Origin: Bacteroidota bacterium
GTDB lineage: Bacteria; Bacteroidota; Bacteroidia; UKL13-3
Assembly: GCA_027482225.1 (NCBI GenBank)
Contig: JAIXWD010000020.1
Coordinates: forward strand, 214,920 to 278,919
Reading direction: 5' to 3'
Length of the DNA: 64,000 nt
In this document: one piece after another, positions 9,042 to 17,850 of the stretch
How positions within the stretch are numbered: the stretch's first letter is position 1
How the letters are laid out: each line of letters begins with the position of its first letter
Translations under genes and position numbers: made by a program
Notes under the pieces: model-generated
The model's input: the letters and a program-made list of their open reading frames with translations, nothing else
The model's database searches: none
What the model was told of the DNA's origin: nothing

Positions 9042-9560
9042 ATGTCAACAGCAAACGTAAAAAGAGTAAAATCTAGTGATATAGAATTAAAAGAAAAGGT
9101 TGTGTCTATCAATCGTGTTGCGAAAGTAACAAAAGGTGGACGTACTTTTAGCTTTTCAGCCCTTATAGTAGTGGGCGATGGAAATGGTGTAGTAGGTTAC
9201 GGTTTAGGTAAAGCTAACGAGGTTACTGATGCTATATCTAAAGGTATTGATGACGCTAAGAAAAATTTGGTAAAGGTACCTGTTTTAAAAGGTACTGTAC
9301 CTCATGATCAACTTGGTAAATATGGAGGTGGAAGAGTATATTTACAACCAGCTTCTCATGGTACAGGTGTTATTGCCGGTGGTGCTATGCGTGCTGTGTT
9401 GGAAAGTGCTGGAATTACCGATGTATTAGCTAAATCAAAGGGTTCGTCTAATCCACACAATGTGGTTAAAGCAACTATTGATGCATTACTTAAAATGCGT
9501 GATGCATTTACCATTGCTCAAACAAGAGGTATTAGTTTAAAGAAAGTTTTTAATGGTTAA
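9042..9560 (+). CDS. rpsE: Ribosomal protein uS5
   Basis: Small-subunit protein uS5, 172 residues, part of the mRNA entry helicase and of decoding accuracy. The dsRBD-like N-terminal domain contains [19 protein letters not shown]. The second domain shows [14 protein letters not shown] and the following [15 protein letters not shown]. Its stop is 4 bp before the preferred rpmD start. Confidence 0.97.
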   Translation: MSTANVKRVKSSDIELKEKVVSINRVAKVTKGGRTFSFSALIVVGDGNGVVGYGLGKANEVTDAISKGIDDAKKNLVKVPVLKGTVPHDQLGKYGGGRVYLQPASHGTGVIAGGAMRAVLESAGITDVLAKSKGSSNPHNVVKATIDALLKMRDAFTIAQTRGISLKKVFNG

Positions 9561-9564
9561 TACA

Positions 9565-9744
9565 ATGTCTAAAGTAAAAGTTACACTAGTAAAAAGTACC
9601 ATCGACAGAGTTGAGGGGCAAAAAAGAACTGTTAGGGCTTTGGGTATTACCAAATTAAATCAAACAGTTGAAAAAGAAGCAACACCGCAAATCATGGGAA
9701 TGATTAAAAAAGTTGCTCACTTGCTTAAAATTGAAAACATTTAA
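9565..9744 (+). CDS. rpmD: Ribosomal protein uL30
   Basis: Small large-subunit protein uL30, 59 residues. It begins SKVKVTLVKSTIDRVEGQK and contains the family motif VRALGITKLNQTVEKEATP. A longer in-frame start at 9553 would overlap the rpsE stop and add MVNT. The ATG at 9565 gives the normal family N-terminus and length, so I prefer it. It is followed by rplO after 19 bp. Confidence 0.93.
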   Translation: MSKVKVTLVKSTIDRVEGQKRTVRALGITKLNQTVEKEATPQIMGMIKKVAHLLKIENI

Positions 9745-9763
9745 TTAGCCAGTCTACAACACA

Positions 9764-10213
9764 ATGAAATTACATACATTAAGGCCTGCAAAAGGCGCAA
9801 CACATAAACAAGGAAAACGCGTTGGTCGCGGTGAAGGTTCTGGAAAAGGCGGAACATCTACACGTGGTCATAAAGGTGCTGGATCACGTTCAGGTACATC
9901 TACAAAACGCGGTTTTGAGGGTGGTCAAATGCCACTTTACAGACGTGTACCTAAGTTTGGTTTTAAAAATTTAAACCGTACAGAGTTTGTTCCTGTAAAC
10001 TTAGATCGTTTACAAAAACTAGCAGAAGAAAAAGGTCTAACAACAATTGATTTCCAAACTTTTTTAGATAATGGTTTTGTTTCTAAAAAAGGTGTTATCA
10101 AGGTGTTGGGTCGTGGCGAGTTAACATCAGCTATTCAGGTTAAAGCACATGCATTCTCAGAATCAGCAATCAAAGCTATCGAGGCTGCAGGTGGTAAAGC
10201 AGAAACAATATAA
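9764..10213 (+). CDS. rplO: Ribosomal protein uL15
   Basis: Late-assembly protein uL15, 149 residues. The Gly/Lys/Arg-rich N-terminal extension (about residues 10 to 55, with KRVGRGEGSGKGGTSTRGHKG) threads into 23S rRNA. The motif GFEGGQMPLYRRVPKFGF is diagnostic. It ends 3 bp before secY, the usual coupling in the spc operon. Confidence 0.97.
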   Translation: MKLHTLRPAKGATHKQGKRVGRGEGSGKGGTSTRGHKGAGSRSGTSTKRGFEGGQMPLYRRVPKFGFKNLNRTEFVPVNLDRLQKLAEEKGLTTIDFQTFLDNGFVSKKGVIKVLGRGELTSAIQVKAHAFSESAIKAIEAAGGKAETI

Positions 10214-10216
10214 CCA

Positions 10217-11572
10217 ATGAAGAAACTGATCGAAACCATCAAAAATATTTATCGCATTGAAGATTTACGCTTCAAACTTGCGTTTACCTTTTGGATGTTA
10301 GTCATTTATCGTGTAGGTACATATGTAACCTTACCTGGTGTTGATCCTAATATGTTAGAAGGCTCTAAAAACCAAGCCGCAGATGGTATTTTTGGTTTGA
10401 TCAATATGTTTGCTGGCGGTGCTTTCGCAAGGGGTTCAATCTTTGCGTTAGGTATTATGCCATACATTTCTGCATCAATTGTAGTACAGTTACTTACAAT
10501 GGCTGTGCCTACTTTTCAAAAAATGCAAAAAGAAGGTGAAGATGGACGAAGAAAGATCAACCAAATTACCCGCTATTTAACTATAGCAATAACGGCAGTT
10601 CAATCAATAGGTTTTCTTGTAAACTTAAAATCTGAAAATCCAGGTGCAATCATCTCAACTATGGAAGGTAGTGGTGTATCTGATTTCATGTTTATGCTTA
10701 CCTCTGTTGTTGTCTTAACCGCTAGTACAATGTTTGTTCTATGGTTGGGTGAAAAAATTACAGATAAAGGTATTGGTAATGGAGTATCATTGATAATCAT
10801 GATTGGAATCATAGCTCGTTTGCCATTTGCAATTAAGGATGAATTTGTATTTAAATTTACTGAATCTGGTGGTGGGCTAGTAATATTTTTGGTAGAATTA
10901 GCCGCATTGTTTGCTATTATCATGGGAGTTATTATGTTAGTTCAGGGAACTCGAAAGATTCCTGTTCAATATGCTAAACGTATTGTTGGTAGCCGACAAA
11001 CTGGTGGGGCACGTCAATATCTCCCCTTAAAGGTAAATACAGCAGGTGTAATGCCAATTATTTTTGCTCAAGCTTTAATGTTTATTCCTTCTACCGTAGC
11101 CCAATTTTTTCCTAACTACGAAAGCATGCGATTTATAATGGCCTTAGTAGATCCTACATCATTTGCTTACAACTTGACTTTTGCTGTACTTATAATTTTG
11201 TTTACTTATTTTTACACAGCAATATCAGTTAATTCAACACAAATTTCTGATGAGTTAAAGCGAAATGGAGGATTTGTTCCTGGTGTCAAGCCGGGTCAAG
11301 CTACAGCAAGTTTTATTGATAATATCATGTCTCGTATCACATTGCCAGGCTCTATCTTTTTAGCAGCAGTGGCCATAATGCCATCATTAGCAGGTGTTTT
11401 AAATATTAACAGTCAATTTGCACAGTTTTATGGAGGAACATCTCTTTTGATATTAGTAGGTGTTGTATTAGACACTTTACAACAAATTGAAAGTCATTTA
11501 TTGATGAGACATTATGATGGTTTGATGAAGTCAGGGAAAATGAAAGGACGTAGTGCAGTGGGCGCAGCTTAA
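10217..11572 (+). CDS. secY: Protein translocase channel subunit SecY
   Basis: Ten-helix channel of the Sec translocon in the inner membrane, 451 residues. The N-terminal helix carries FWMLVIYRVGTYVTLPG. The plug region follows near residue 60. Later signatures are LGIMPYISASIVVQLL, DKGIGNGVSLIIMIGI and GGFVPGVKPGQAT. It closes the spc part of the cluster. In many bacteria adk or map follows secY, but here a 59-bp gap with a promoter leads directly to infA. Confidence 0.97.
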   Translation: MKKLIETIKNIYRIEDLRFKLAFTFWMLVIYRVGTYVTLPGVDPNMLEGSKNQAADGIFGLINMFAGGAFARGSIFALGIMPYISASIVVQLLTMAVPTFQKMQKEGEDGRRKINQITRYLTIAITAVQSIGFLVNLKSENPGAIISTMEGSGVSDFMFMLTSVVVLTASTMFVLWLGEKITDKGIGNGVSLIIMIGIIARLPFAIKDEFVFKFTESGGGLVIFLVELAALFAIIMGVIMLVQGTRKIPVQYAKRIVGSRQTGGARQYLPLKVNTAGVMPIIFAQALMFIPSTVAQFFPNYESMRFIMALVDPTSFAYNLTFAVLIILFTYFYTAISVNSTQISDELKRNGGFVPGVKPGQATASFIDNIMSRITLPGSIFLAAVAIMPSLAGVLNINSQFAQFYGGTSLLILVGVVLDTLQQIESHLLMRHYDGLMKSGKMKGRSAVGAA

Positions 11573-11580
11573 AATAAAAA

Positions 11581-11611
11581 TTGGCAATTTAAAAACAATC
11601 TGCTATTTTTG
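11581..11611 (+). promoter_or_regulatory. Bacteroidota-type promoter before infA
   Basis: TTG at 11581-11583 and TATTTTTG at 11604-11611 are separated by 20 bp. This fits the phylum sigma-A pattern TTG or TTTG, 17 to 23 bp, then TAnnTTTG. It lies in the 59-bp secY-infA gap, 20 bp before the infA ATG, so infA through rplQ can be transcribed independently of the upstream operon. Confidence 0.75.
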
Positions 11612-11631
11612 CAGCCCTTATAAAAGCAAGT

Positions 11632-11850
11632 ATGTCAAAACAGTCACTGATAAAACAGGACGGAGTAATAACGGAAGCATTGAGTAACGCAATGTTTAGA
11701 GTACGCCTCGAAAATGGTCATGAGATCATTGCCCACATATCGGGAAAAATGAGGATGCACTACATAAAAATATTACCAGGAGATAAAATTTCGGTGGAAA
11801 TGTCACCGTATGATTTATCAAAAGGTAGAATTATTTACAGATATAAGTAA
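11632..11850 (+). CDS. infA: Translation initiation factor IF-1
   Basis: IF-1 binds the A site of the 30S subunit during initiation. The 72-residue protein is a single OB fold, with the typical sequence [21 protein letters not shown] near the start and [18 protein letters not shown] at the end. It has its own promoter 20 bp upstream and is followed by rpmJ after 7 bp. Confidence 0.97.
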   Translation: MSKQSLIKQDGVITEALSNAMFRVRLENGHEIIAHISGKMRMHYIKILPGDKISVEMSPYDLSKGRIIYRYK

Positions 11851-11857
11851 ACGAAAG

Positions 11858-11974
11858 ATGAAAGTTAGAACATCTGTTAAAAAACGTAGTGAAGACTGCG
11901 TTTTAGTTAAGCGTAAAGGAAGAATCTACGTGATTAACAAAAAGAATCCAAAGTTTAAACAACGTCAAGGATAA
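11858..11974 (+). CDS. rpmJ: Ribosomal protein bL36, zinc-free form
   Basis: A 38-codon gene between infA and rpsM. It begins [14 protein letters not shown] and ends [10 protein letters not shown], the family ends. The zinc-binding form has Cys at 11, 14 and 27 and His at 33. Here these are Ser, Cys, Asn and Phe, so zinc cannot be held by the usual ligands. Position and spacing (7 bp after infA, 9 bp before rpsM) are canonical. Confidence 0.95.
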   Translation: MKVRTSVKKRSEDCVLVKRKGRIYVINKKNPKFKQRQG

Positions 11975-11983
11975 ATAAGAACT

Positions 11984-12361
11984 ATGGCTCGTATATCAGG
12001 TATAGATTTGCCTAAAAACAAAAGGGGTGAGATTGGACTTACCTACATTTATGGCATCGGAAGATCAACCGCTCAGCACATTTTAACTGAGTGCGGAATT
12101 GATTTAAGTAAAAAGGTTAGCGAATGGAATGACGATGAGTTAAGCAAAATTCGTAAATTTATAACCGAAGGTTTAACTGTTGAGGGTGAACTGCGCTCAG
12201 AGAAACAATTGAACATCAAGCGTTTGATGGACATTGGATGCTATCGTGGTTTACGTCATCGTAAAGGCTTACCTTTACGCGGTCAACGTACTCGTACTAA
12301 TGCTCGTACCAGAAAAGGTAAACGCAAAACTGTTGCAGGTAAGAAAAAAGTAACCAAGTAA
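11984..12361 (+). CDS. rpsM: Ribosomal protein uS13
   Basis: Small-subunit head protein uS13, 125 residues, forming bridges B1a and B1b and touching P-site tRNA. It begins [20 protein letters not shown], contains the helix-two-turn-helix [13 protein letters not shown], and has the C-terminal basic signature [18 protein letters not shown]. It opens the alpha-operon part after rpmJ. Confidence 0.97.
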   Translation: MARISGIDLPKNKRGEIGLTYIYGIGRSTAQHILTECGIDLSKKVSEWNDDELSKIRKFITEGLTVEGELRSEKQLNIKRLMDIGCYRGLRHRKGLPLRGQRTRTNARTRKGKRKTVAGKKKVTK

Positions 12362-12383
12362 GAGGTAAGTAATAACATTAATA

Positions 12384-12776
12384 ATGGCTACAAATAATAA
12401 AAAAGTAAGCAAAAAAAGAGTAGTAGCGATTGACACGAATGGTCAAGCGCACATAAAAGCTACCTTTAACAATATTATTATCTCAATTACCAACTCTACA
12501 GGTCAGGTAGTATCTTGGGCTTCTGCTGGTAAGATGGGATTCCGTGGTTCTAAAAAGAACACACCATATGCAGCGCAGATGGCCGCACAAGATTGCGCTA
12601 AGGTTGCTGTTGATGCCGGTATGAAAAAAGTAGAAGTGTTTGTTAAAGGACCAGGATCTGGACGTGAGTCTGCTATTCGTACTTTGCAGGCATCTGGCTT
12701 AGATGTGTTATCAATACGTGATATAACGCCTATGCCTCACAACGGCTGTCGCCCTCCTAAAAAGAGAAGAGTGTAA
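12384..12776 (+). CDS. rpsK: Ribosomal protein uS11
   Basis: Platform protein uS11, 130 residues, next to the E-site mRNA. Signature segments are [33 protein letters not shown] and the C-terminal [19 protein letters not shown]. It lies 22 bp after rpsM and 28 bp before rpsD. Confidence 0.97.
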   Translation: MATNNKKVSKKRVVAIDTNGQAHIKATFNNIIISITNSTGQVVSWASAGKMGFRGSKKNTPYAAQMAAQDCAKVAVDAGMKKVEVFVKGPGSGRESAIRTLQASGLDVLSIRDITPMPHNGCRPPKKRRV

Positions 12777-12804
12777 TTATTGTTACTTTTAAGAAAAAAG
12801 AAAA

Positions 12805-13413
12805 ATGGCTAGATATATTGGACCAAAAACTAAAATTGCCCGCAGATTTAAAGAGGCAATTTACGGACCGGATAAAAATTTCGAAAAAAGGGGGACACCT
12901 CCGGGTCAGCACGGTCAATCTCGTAAGAGAGCTAAATTAACTGAGTATGCTATTCAGTTATTCGAAAAGCAAAAAGCAAAATACACTTACGGTGTTTTAG
13001 AACGTCAGTTCTATAAAACATTTGAAACTGCTGCTCGTAAAAAAGGTATTACAGGTGAAAACTTGTTAAAATATCTTGAAGCTCGCTTAGATAACACTGT
13101 TTATCGTTTAGGCATCGCAAAAACTCGTTCAGCTGCTCGTCAGTTAGTTAGTCATTGCCACATTACTGTAAATGGTAATGTAGTTAATATTCCTTCTTAC
13201 ACACTTCGTCCAGGTGACGTAATTGAGGTTCGTGAGAAATCTAAAACTTTAGAAGTAATAGCTGACTCCTTAGCTCATGGTAATGCTACTAAATTTAATT
13301 GGGTTAACTGGGATGGTAAGGCAATGAAAGGTACTTTCTTAGCTTTACCTGAAAGAGATCAAATTCCTGAAAATATCAAGGAACAGTTAATCGTTGAATT
13401 ATACTCAAAATAA
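12805..13413 (+). CDS. rpsD: Ribosomal protein uS4
   Basis: Primary 16S-binding protein uS4, 202 residues. It shows [14 protein letters not shown] at the start, the [14 protein letters not shown] region and an S4 RNA-binding domain around [24 protein letters not shown]. The N-terminal part has no Cys cluster, so this is the zinc-free form. In E. coli uS4 represses the alpha operon; no pseudoknot-like leader is obvious before rpsM here. Confidence 0.97.
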   Translation: MARYIGPKTKIARRFKEAIYGPDKNFEKRGTPPGQHGQSRKRAKLTEYAIQLFEKQKAKYTYGVLERQFYKTFETAARKKGITGENLLKYLEARLDNTVYRLGIAKTRSAARQLVSHCHITVNGNVVNIPSYTLRPGDVIEVREKSKTLEVIADSLAHGNATKFNWVNWDGKAMKGTFLALPERDQIPENIKEQLIVELYSK

Positions 13414-13429
13414 TTAATAATAATACAAA

Positions 13430-14422
13430 ATGGCCATTCTCGCTTTTCAAAAACCGGATAAAGTTATTATGCATAAAGAGACTGACTTTTTTGGTCAGTT
13501 TGAATTCCGTCCGTTAGAAAAAGGATATGGTGTTACCATTGGTAATGCTCTCAGGAGAATTCTACTTTCATCTTTAGAAGGTTTTGCAATAACATCAGTT
13601 AAAATAACTGGTGTTGATCATGAATTCTCTACGCTTAAAGGAGTTATTCAAGATGTTGTAGAAATCGTATTAAACTTAAAACAAGTACGTTTTAAGCGTA
13701 TTATAGATGGGGTTGATAACGAAAAAATCTTCATTAACATTAAGGGCCAAGATGCATTTAATGCTGGTGAAATTGGTAAACATACTAATACATTCAAGGT
13801 TTTAAACCCTGAGTTAGTTATTTGTCATATGGATCCTTCTGTTCATTTAGAACTTGAGATTACAGTTGATAAAGGAAGAGGTTACGTTCCTGCAGAGGAA
13901 AATAAACCTAAAGATGCTCCAATTGGTTTAATTCCAATGGATGCTATCTTTACTCCTATCAAAAATGTTAAGTACAGTGTTGAGGACTTCCGTGTTGAAC
14001 AAAAGACAGATTATGAGAAGTTATTAATCGAAATAGCTACAGATGGATCTATTCATCCAGAGGATGCATTGAAAGAGGCTGCAAAAATACTTATTCAACA
14101 TTTTATGTTGTTCTCGGATGAGTTAATTACAATGGATACCCAGGTAAAAGAAGCTCCTCAAGAAGTTGATGAGAATGTATTGCACATTCGTAAGATTTTA
14201 AAGACTCCATTATCAGACTTAGATTTATCTGTTCGTGCATATAATTGCTTAAAAGCAGCTGATATCAAAACTTTAGGTGATTTAGTTAGTTATGAGATTG
14301 GTGATTTATTGAAGTTCCGTAACTTCGGTAAAAAATCTCTTTCAGAATTAGAGGAGTTAGCCAGAGAAAAAGGTCTAGTATTCGGTATGGATGTTGCTAA
14401 ATATTTGGGTAACGAAGAATAA
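13430..14422 (+). CDS. rpoA: RNA polymerase alpha subunit
   Basis: Alpha subunit of RNA polymerase, 330 residues. The N-terminal dimerisation domain shows [21 protein letters not shown] linker near residue 240 leads to a C-terminal domain with two helix-hairpin-helix motifs ([20 protein letters not shown] and [17 protein letters not shown]) that bind UP elements and activators. It lies 16 bp after rpsD and 55 bp before rplQ. Confidence 0.97.
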   Translation: MAILAFQKPDKVIMHKETDFFGQFEFRPLEKGYGVTIGNALRRILLSSLEGFAITSVKITGVDHEFSTLKGVIQDVVEIVLNLKQVRFKRIIDGVDNEKIFINIKGQDAFNAGEIGKHTNTFKVLNPELVICHMDPSVHLELEITVDKGRGYVPAEENKPKDAPIGLIPMDAIFTPIKNVKYSVEDFRVEQKTDYEKLLIEIATDGSIHPEDALKEAAKILIQHFMLFSDELITMDTQVKEAPQEVDENVLHIRKILKTPLSDLDLSVRAYNCLKAADIKTLGDLVSYEIGDLLKFRNFGKKSLSELEELAREKGLVFGMDVAKYLGNEE

Positions 14423-14477
14423 AAATTAGATGATATAACATAAACCTTGATTGTGTTTATGACAAATTATAAAAGAG

Positions 14478-14957
14478 ATGAGACACGGTAAAACATTTAA
14501 TCACTTAGGAAGAACAGCTTCGCATCGTAAGTCAATGCTTTCTAACATGGCAGGTTCGTTAATATTACATAAACGTATTTCAACTACTTTGGCCAAAGCC
14601 AAAGAATTGAGAAAATACGTTGAGCCAATCATCAGTAAATCTAAAGAAGATAATACACACTCTCGTAGAACCATCTTTAGTTACTTAAAAAGTAAAGAAG
14701 TTGTTAAAGAACTATTTGCAGCAGTTGCTCCAAAGGTAGGCGATCGTCCAGGTGGATATACAAGGATATTAAAACTAGCAAACCGCAAAGGTGATAATGC
14801 AGAAATGAGTATAATTGAATTGGTTGACTTTAATGAGGCAATGCTTGCTGAAAAATCAAGTAAATCTACTGCTAAGAAAACTACTCGTAGGGGGCGTAAG
14901 ACTGCTGCTAAACCAGCTTTAGAAAACACAGATGCACCCTTAACAGAAGAAAATTAG
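14478..14957 (+). CDS. rplQ: Ribosomal protein bL17 with basic tail
   Basis: Large-subunit protein bL17, 159 residues. The core begins [20 protein letters not shown], and the region [22 protein letters not shown] is diagnostic. After about residue 125 comes a Lys/Ser/Thr-rich extension ([17 protein letters not shown]) ending in acidic residues; such tails vary in length across the phylum. It is the last gene of the ribosomal superoperon and is followed by a strong terminator. Confidence 0.96.
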   Translation: MRHGKTFNHLGRTASHRKSMLSNMAGSLILHKRISTTLAKAKELRKYVEPIISKSKEDNTHSRRTIFSYLKSKEVVKELFAAVAPKVGDRPGGYTRILKLANRKGDNAEMSIIELVDFNEAMLAEKSSKSTAKKTTRRGRKTAAKPALENTDAPLTEEN

Positions 14958-14976
14958 TATTATACTATCAATATTT

Positions 14977-15006
14977 AAAACGGCTAAGTATATACTTAGC
15001 CGTTTT
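14977..15006 (+). terminator. Terminator of the ribosomal superoperon
   Basis: A perfect 15+15 base palindrome with core CGGCTAAGTA, followed by more T residues. It begins 19 bp after the rplQ stop and marks the 3' end of the fusA-to-rplQ cluster. It is A-rich on one side and T-rich on the other, so it could work in both directions. Confidence 0.9.
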
Positions 15007-15022
15007 TTTATTTATAAATTTT

Positions 15023-15592
15023 ATGATCATACATGAAAATACCCTTATTTCTGAAGATATTTTTGAAAAACATTTTATCTGTGATTTAAATTCATGTAAG
15101 GGAGCTTGTTGTGTTGAAGGCGATTTTGGTGCGCCTGTTATTAAGACTGAAGTTAACACCATCAATAATTATTTACCTTTAATTACGCCTTTTTTATCTG
15201 ATGAAGGTATATCTGTTATAAAATCAATAGGTATAAGTGAGCTAGATAAAGACGGTGATTTAGTAACTACTTGCTTACCAACAGGTGAATGTGTTTTTTC
15301 TGTAAGAACAGACGGTATTTTGTCATGTGGTATAGAGAAGGCTTGGAAAGCAGGTAAAATTGAGTTTCAAAAACCCATTTCTTGTCACTTATACCCCATA
15401 AGGATTAATAAAGTTGGGGATTATGATGCTTTAAATTATAACAAATGGGATATCTGTAAACCAGCTTGTGCATTAGGAGAAAAACATCAAATGCCAATCT
15501 ATAAGTTTTTAAAAGCTCCACTTATTCGCGCTTATGGTGTAAGTTGGTATAACGAATTAGAGGGAATTGCTGATGCCTTAAATGAAGATTAA
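15023..15592 (+). CDS. DUF3109 family Cys-rich protein
   Basis: A 189-residue protein of the DUF3109 family, common in Bacteroidota and related to YkgJ-type Zn/Fe-chelating proteins. Eight or more Cys are visible: DLNSCKGACCVEG near residue 25, then C at TTCLPTGEC, LSCGIEK, ISCHLYP and DICKPACALG. The pattern suggests a bound metal cluster, but the biochemical role is unknown. It starts 17 bp after the ribosomal terminator and its stop abuts the stop of the next, convergent gene. Confidence 0.85.
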   Translation: MIIHENTLISEDIFEKHFICDLNSCKGACCVEGDFGAPVIKTEVNTINNYLPLITPFLSDEGISVIKSIGISELDKDGDLVTTCLPTGECVFSVRTDGILSCGIEKAWKAGKIEFQKPISCHLYPIRINKVGDYDALNYNKWDICKPACALGEKHQMPIYKFLKAPLIRAYGVSWYNELEGIADALNED

Positions 15593-16777
15593 TTAAAATT
15601 CTGCATATCTAATCATTCGGCTATTAAACTTACGAATCATTCTATCAAAAGGCATATTTGTGTAGTTGATTCGTTTTGTTTTGAAGTAGTTTTGTGGGTC
15701 ACCATCAGTATAAAGACCAAACATTTGGCCCGGAATTGTGTATGGTTTTCCCATTTGATTCATCTTATTATCATATATAAATAATCCATAGCTAATCCTG
15801 TCACTATAATTATAAAGGTCGTTACAAAAACTAGCAACCATAAAATTCATTTTTGGGGGAACTTTAATTGTTGTGTCTACTTCTAGGTTTTTGTTTAAGA
15901 TAATAGATGAATAGTTACCCGATACGATTTGGTTTATATTGCTATCTGCAAAAAAGTATACTGGTGTGAATGAATAATTACGGATAAATTCTGCTATTAC
16001 CTTTAGATTACGTACCCTAAGTTCATTTATGGTATAATTTCGATCTCCTTCATCTGACAAACGCGCCAAATCTTTTTCTGAAAGTGTAGGAAGCATAACA
16101 AATAAAATCCCTTTTTGGTATTCCTGAATTTGTTCTTTTAAGGTGATTTCTTTGTTATCTATGAGTCTTTTTAAATCAACTGCATTCAATTTTAAGGTCA
16201 TTTCTAAAGTTGATGTTCTTCCTTGTATTTGTGCATTATCATTATTATTTGTTGCACTGTAATGGTAACCAAGCTCAAAATTAACTACTGGAGATAACTT
16301 TACCGAAAAGCCAGCATTTAATCCGATATCAATTTTGCCAATTTTATTAGTGTTGTTTACCGCATCTATTTTTACATAATATCCATCTTTAATTGTCTCA
16401 CTTCTAGAGTCTAATAAATAACCAGGGCGTAAACCAAGATATAGCCACAATGCATCATCACCAAACATTGAAAAGTATGTATTTAAGTTAAGGTCTAAAT
16501 GTTGAAGAGAATAGCGGCTATCATTTTGTTTTTCTTTGAAACCAGAAATAGAATATGTAGGTTCAAACGCAAGAAGGATTTGGTCACTTATTTTTTTAGA
16601 CCCGAATACACCAATACTGTAATACCCGCTTCCGTTGTATTTTCCGTATTGTGTGCCAATTGTGCTCAAGTTTAAAGAACTTCTTAATCCATACTCATAA
16701 TTTGATTGCGCATTAACTGTTATGGCTAAAAAAGATAATATAAATAAGAATTGTATTTTAATTTTATAAAATCCCAT
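15593..16777 (-). CDS. Secreted protein: outer-membrane barrel-like N-half plus unknown C-half
   Basis: 394 residues with a signal peptide (about 1-24, ending VNAQ). Residues about 25-205 alternate in beta-strand fashion and resemble small Bacteroidota outer-membrane barrels (RSSLNLSTIG, FEPTYSISGF, GLNAGFSVKLSP). A lysine/glutamate-rich linker follows, then about 180 residues with no family I recognise, mixing hydrophobic strands and predicted helix. It lacks a C-terminal Phe, so the barrel would not be terminal. It is 4 bp downstream of queG on the same strand and probably co-transcribed. Function unknown. Confidence 0.7.
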   Translation of the reverse strand: MGFYKIKIQFLFILSFLAITVNAQSNYEYGLRSSLNLSTIGTQYGKYNGSGYYSIGVFGSKKISDQILLAFEPTYSISGFKEKQNDSRYSLQHLDLNLNTYFSMFGDDALWLYLGLRPGYLLDSRSETIKDGYYVKIDAVNNTNKIGKIDIGLNAGFSVKLSPVVNFELGYHYSATNNNDNAQIQGRTSTLEMTLKLNAVDLKRLIDNKEITLKEQIQEYQKGILFVMLPTLSEKDLARLSDEGDRNYTINELRVRNLKVIAEFIRNYSFTPVYFFADSNINQIVSGNYSSIILNKNLEVDTTIKVPPKMNFMVASFCNDLYNYSDRISYGLFIYDNKMNQMGKPYTIPGQMFGLYTDGDPQNYFKTKRINYTNMPFDRMIRKFNSRMIRYAEF

Positions 16778-16781
16778 GTGC

Positions 16782-17711
16782 TTAGTTTATTATAAAGTCA
16801 ATATTTCGTTTTAAACCGTTGTATTTTGTTCTTCTCATAGGAGATTTTTTAAAAACCGCTTTAAAAACATCTTCTGTAATCTCCATCCAATCTTGTTTTG
16901 TAAAGTTTAATAGTTCTTTACTAGGGGCAAATGTTGGCTCTGTATTTGGATTTGCAAACCTATTCCAGGGGCATACATCTTGACAAACATCGCAACCAAA
17001 CATCCAATTATCTAATTTGCCTTTTGCTTCCTCTGGTAAGGCATCTTTTAGTTCTATGGTGTAATAAGAAATGCATTTACTTCCATCAACAATAGTTGGG
17101 CTCACAATAGCTTGTGTTGGACAGGCATCAATACATTTTGTACAAGTTCCGCAATGGTTTGTAGCTAATAAGTTGTCAGGTATTAATTCTAAATCTAAAA
17201 CTAATTCACATAAAAAATAATACGAGCCACTTCCTTTATTAATCAAATTCCCATTTTTGCCAATCCAACCTAATCCGCTTTTTATAGCCCATGCACGTTC
17301 TAAAATAGGTGCAGAATCCACAAAAGCTCGCCCATTTATTTCACCAATATTTTCACGTATCCAAATTAAAAGTTCGTGCAGTTTTGCTTTTAACACATCG
17401 TGATAATCTTTGCCATATGCGTATTTACTAATTTTGGGTGCTGTGGTATCGTTTTGTTTTTGGGTTGAGTAGTAATTAAATAAAAGCGATACCACTGTTT
17501 TTGCTCCATCAACCAATAACCTAGGGTCTAATCTTTTATCGAAATGATTTTCCATATAGGCCATTTTGCCGTGCATGTTGTTCGATAACCATTTTTCTAA
17601 CCTAGGCGCTTCTGTTTCTAAAAATGCTGCTTTACTAAATCCCACATCAAAAAAGCCTAGTTCTTTGGCTTTAATTTTTATGAGTTGGGTATTACGTTCG
17701 GCATTATTCAT
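16782..17711 (-). CDS. queG: Epoxyqueuosine reductase QueG
   Basis: Cobalamin- and Fe-S-dependent reductase that makes queuosine from epoxyqueuosine in tRNA, 309 residues. It has two 4Fe-4S motifs, [12 protein letters not shown] and [13 protein letters not shown], and the catalytic segment [15 protein letters not shown] followed by [11 protein letters not shown]. Length matches the short form of the family, without the C-terminal HEAT repeats. On its strand TATATTTG (17718-17725) lies only 6 bp before the ATG, so a leaderless transcript is possible but the -33 is weak. Confidence 0.95.
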   Translation of the reverse strand: MNNAERNTQLIKIKAKELGFFDVGFSKAAFLETEAPRLEKWLSNNMHGKMAYMENHFDKRLDPRLLVDGAKTVVSLLFNYYSTQKQNDTTAPKISKYAYGKDYHDVLKAKLHELLIWIRENIGEINGRAFVDSAPILERAWAIKSGLGWIGKNGNLINKGSGSYYFLCELVLDLELIPDNLLATNHCGTCTKCIDACPTQAIVSPTIVDGSKCISYYTIELKDALPEEAKGKLDNWMFGCDVCQDVCPWNRFANPNTEPTFAPSKELLNFTKQDWMEITEDVFKAVFKKSPMRRTKYNGLKRNIDFIIN

Positions 17712-17797
17712 TTAAGGCAAATATAGCATATTGATAAGGCTTTTTGTATTAACAAAATGGATTGAATTTACAACTTAGTAATCAAACTTCAATAGAA

Positions 17798-17829
17798 TTG
17801 AATCATTCTGAAAACTTATACTATTTTCG
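17798..17829 (+). promoter_or_regulatory. Promoter for the S46 peptidase gene
   Basis: TTG at 17798-17800 and TATTTTCG at 17822-17829 are 21 bp apart, close to the Bacteroidota pattern (TAnnTTTG with one change). The ATG follows at 17851. Confidence 0.55.
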
Positions 17830-17850
17830 CTCTTCAACTATATTTGTTAC

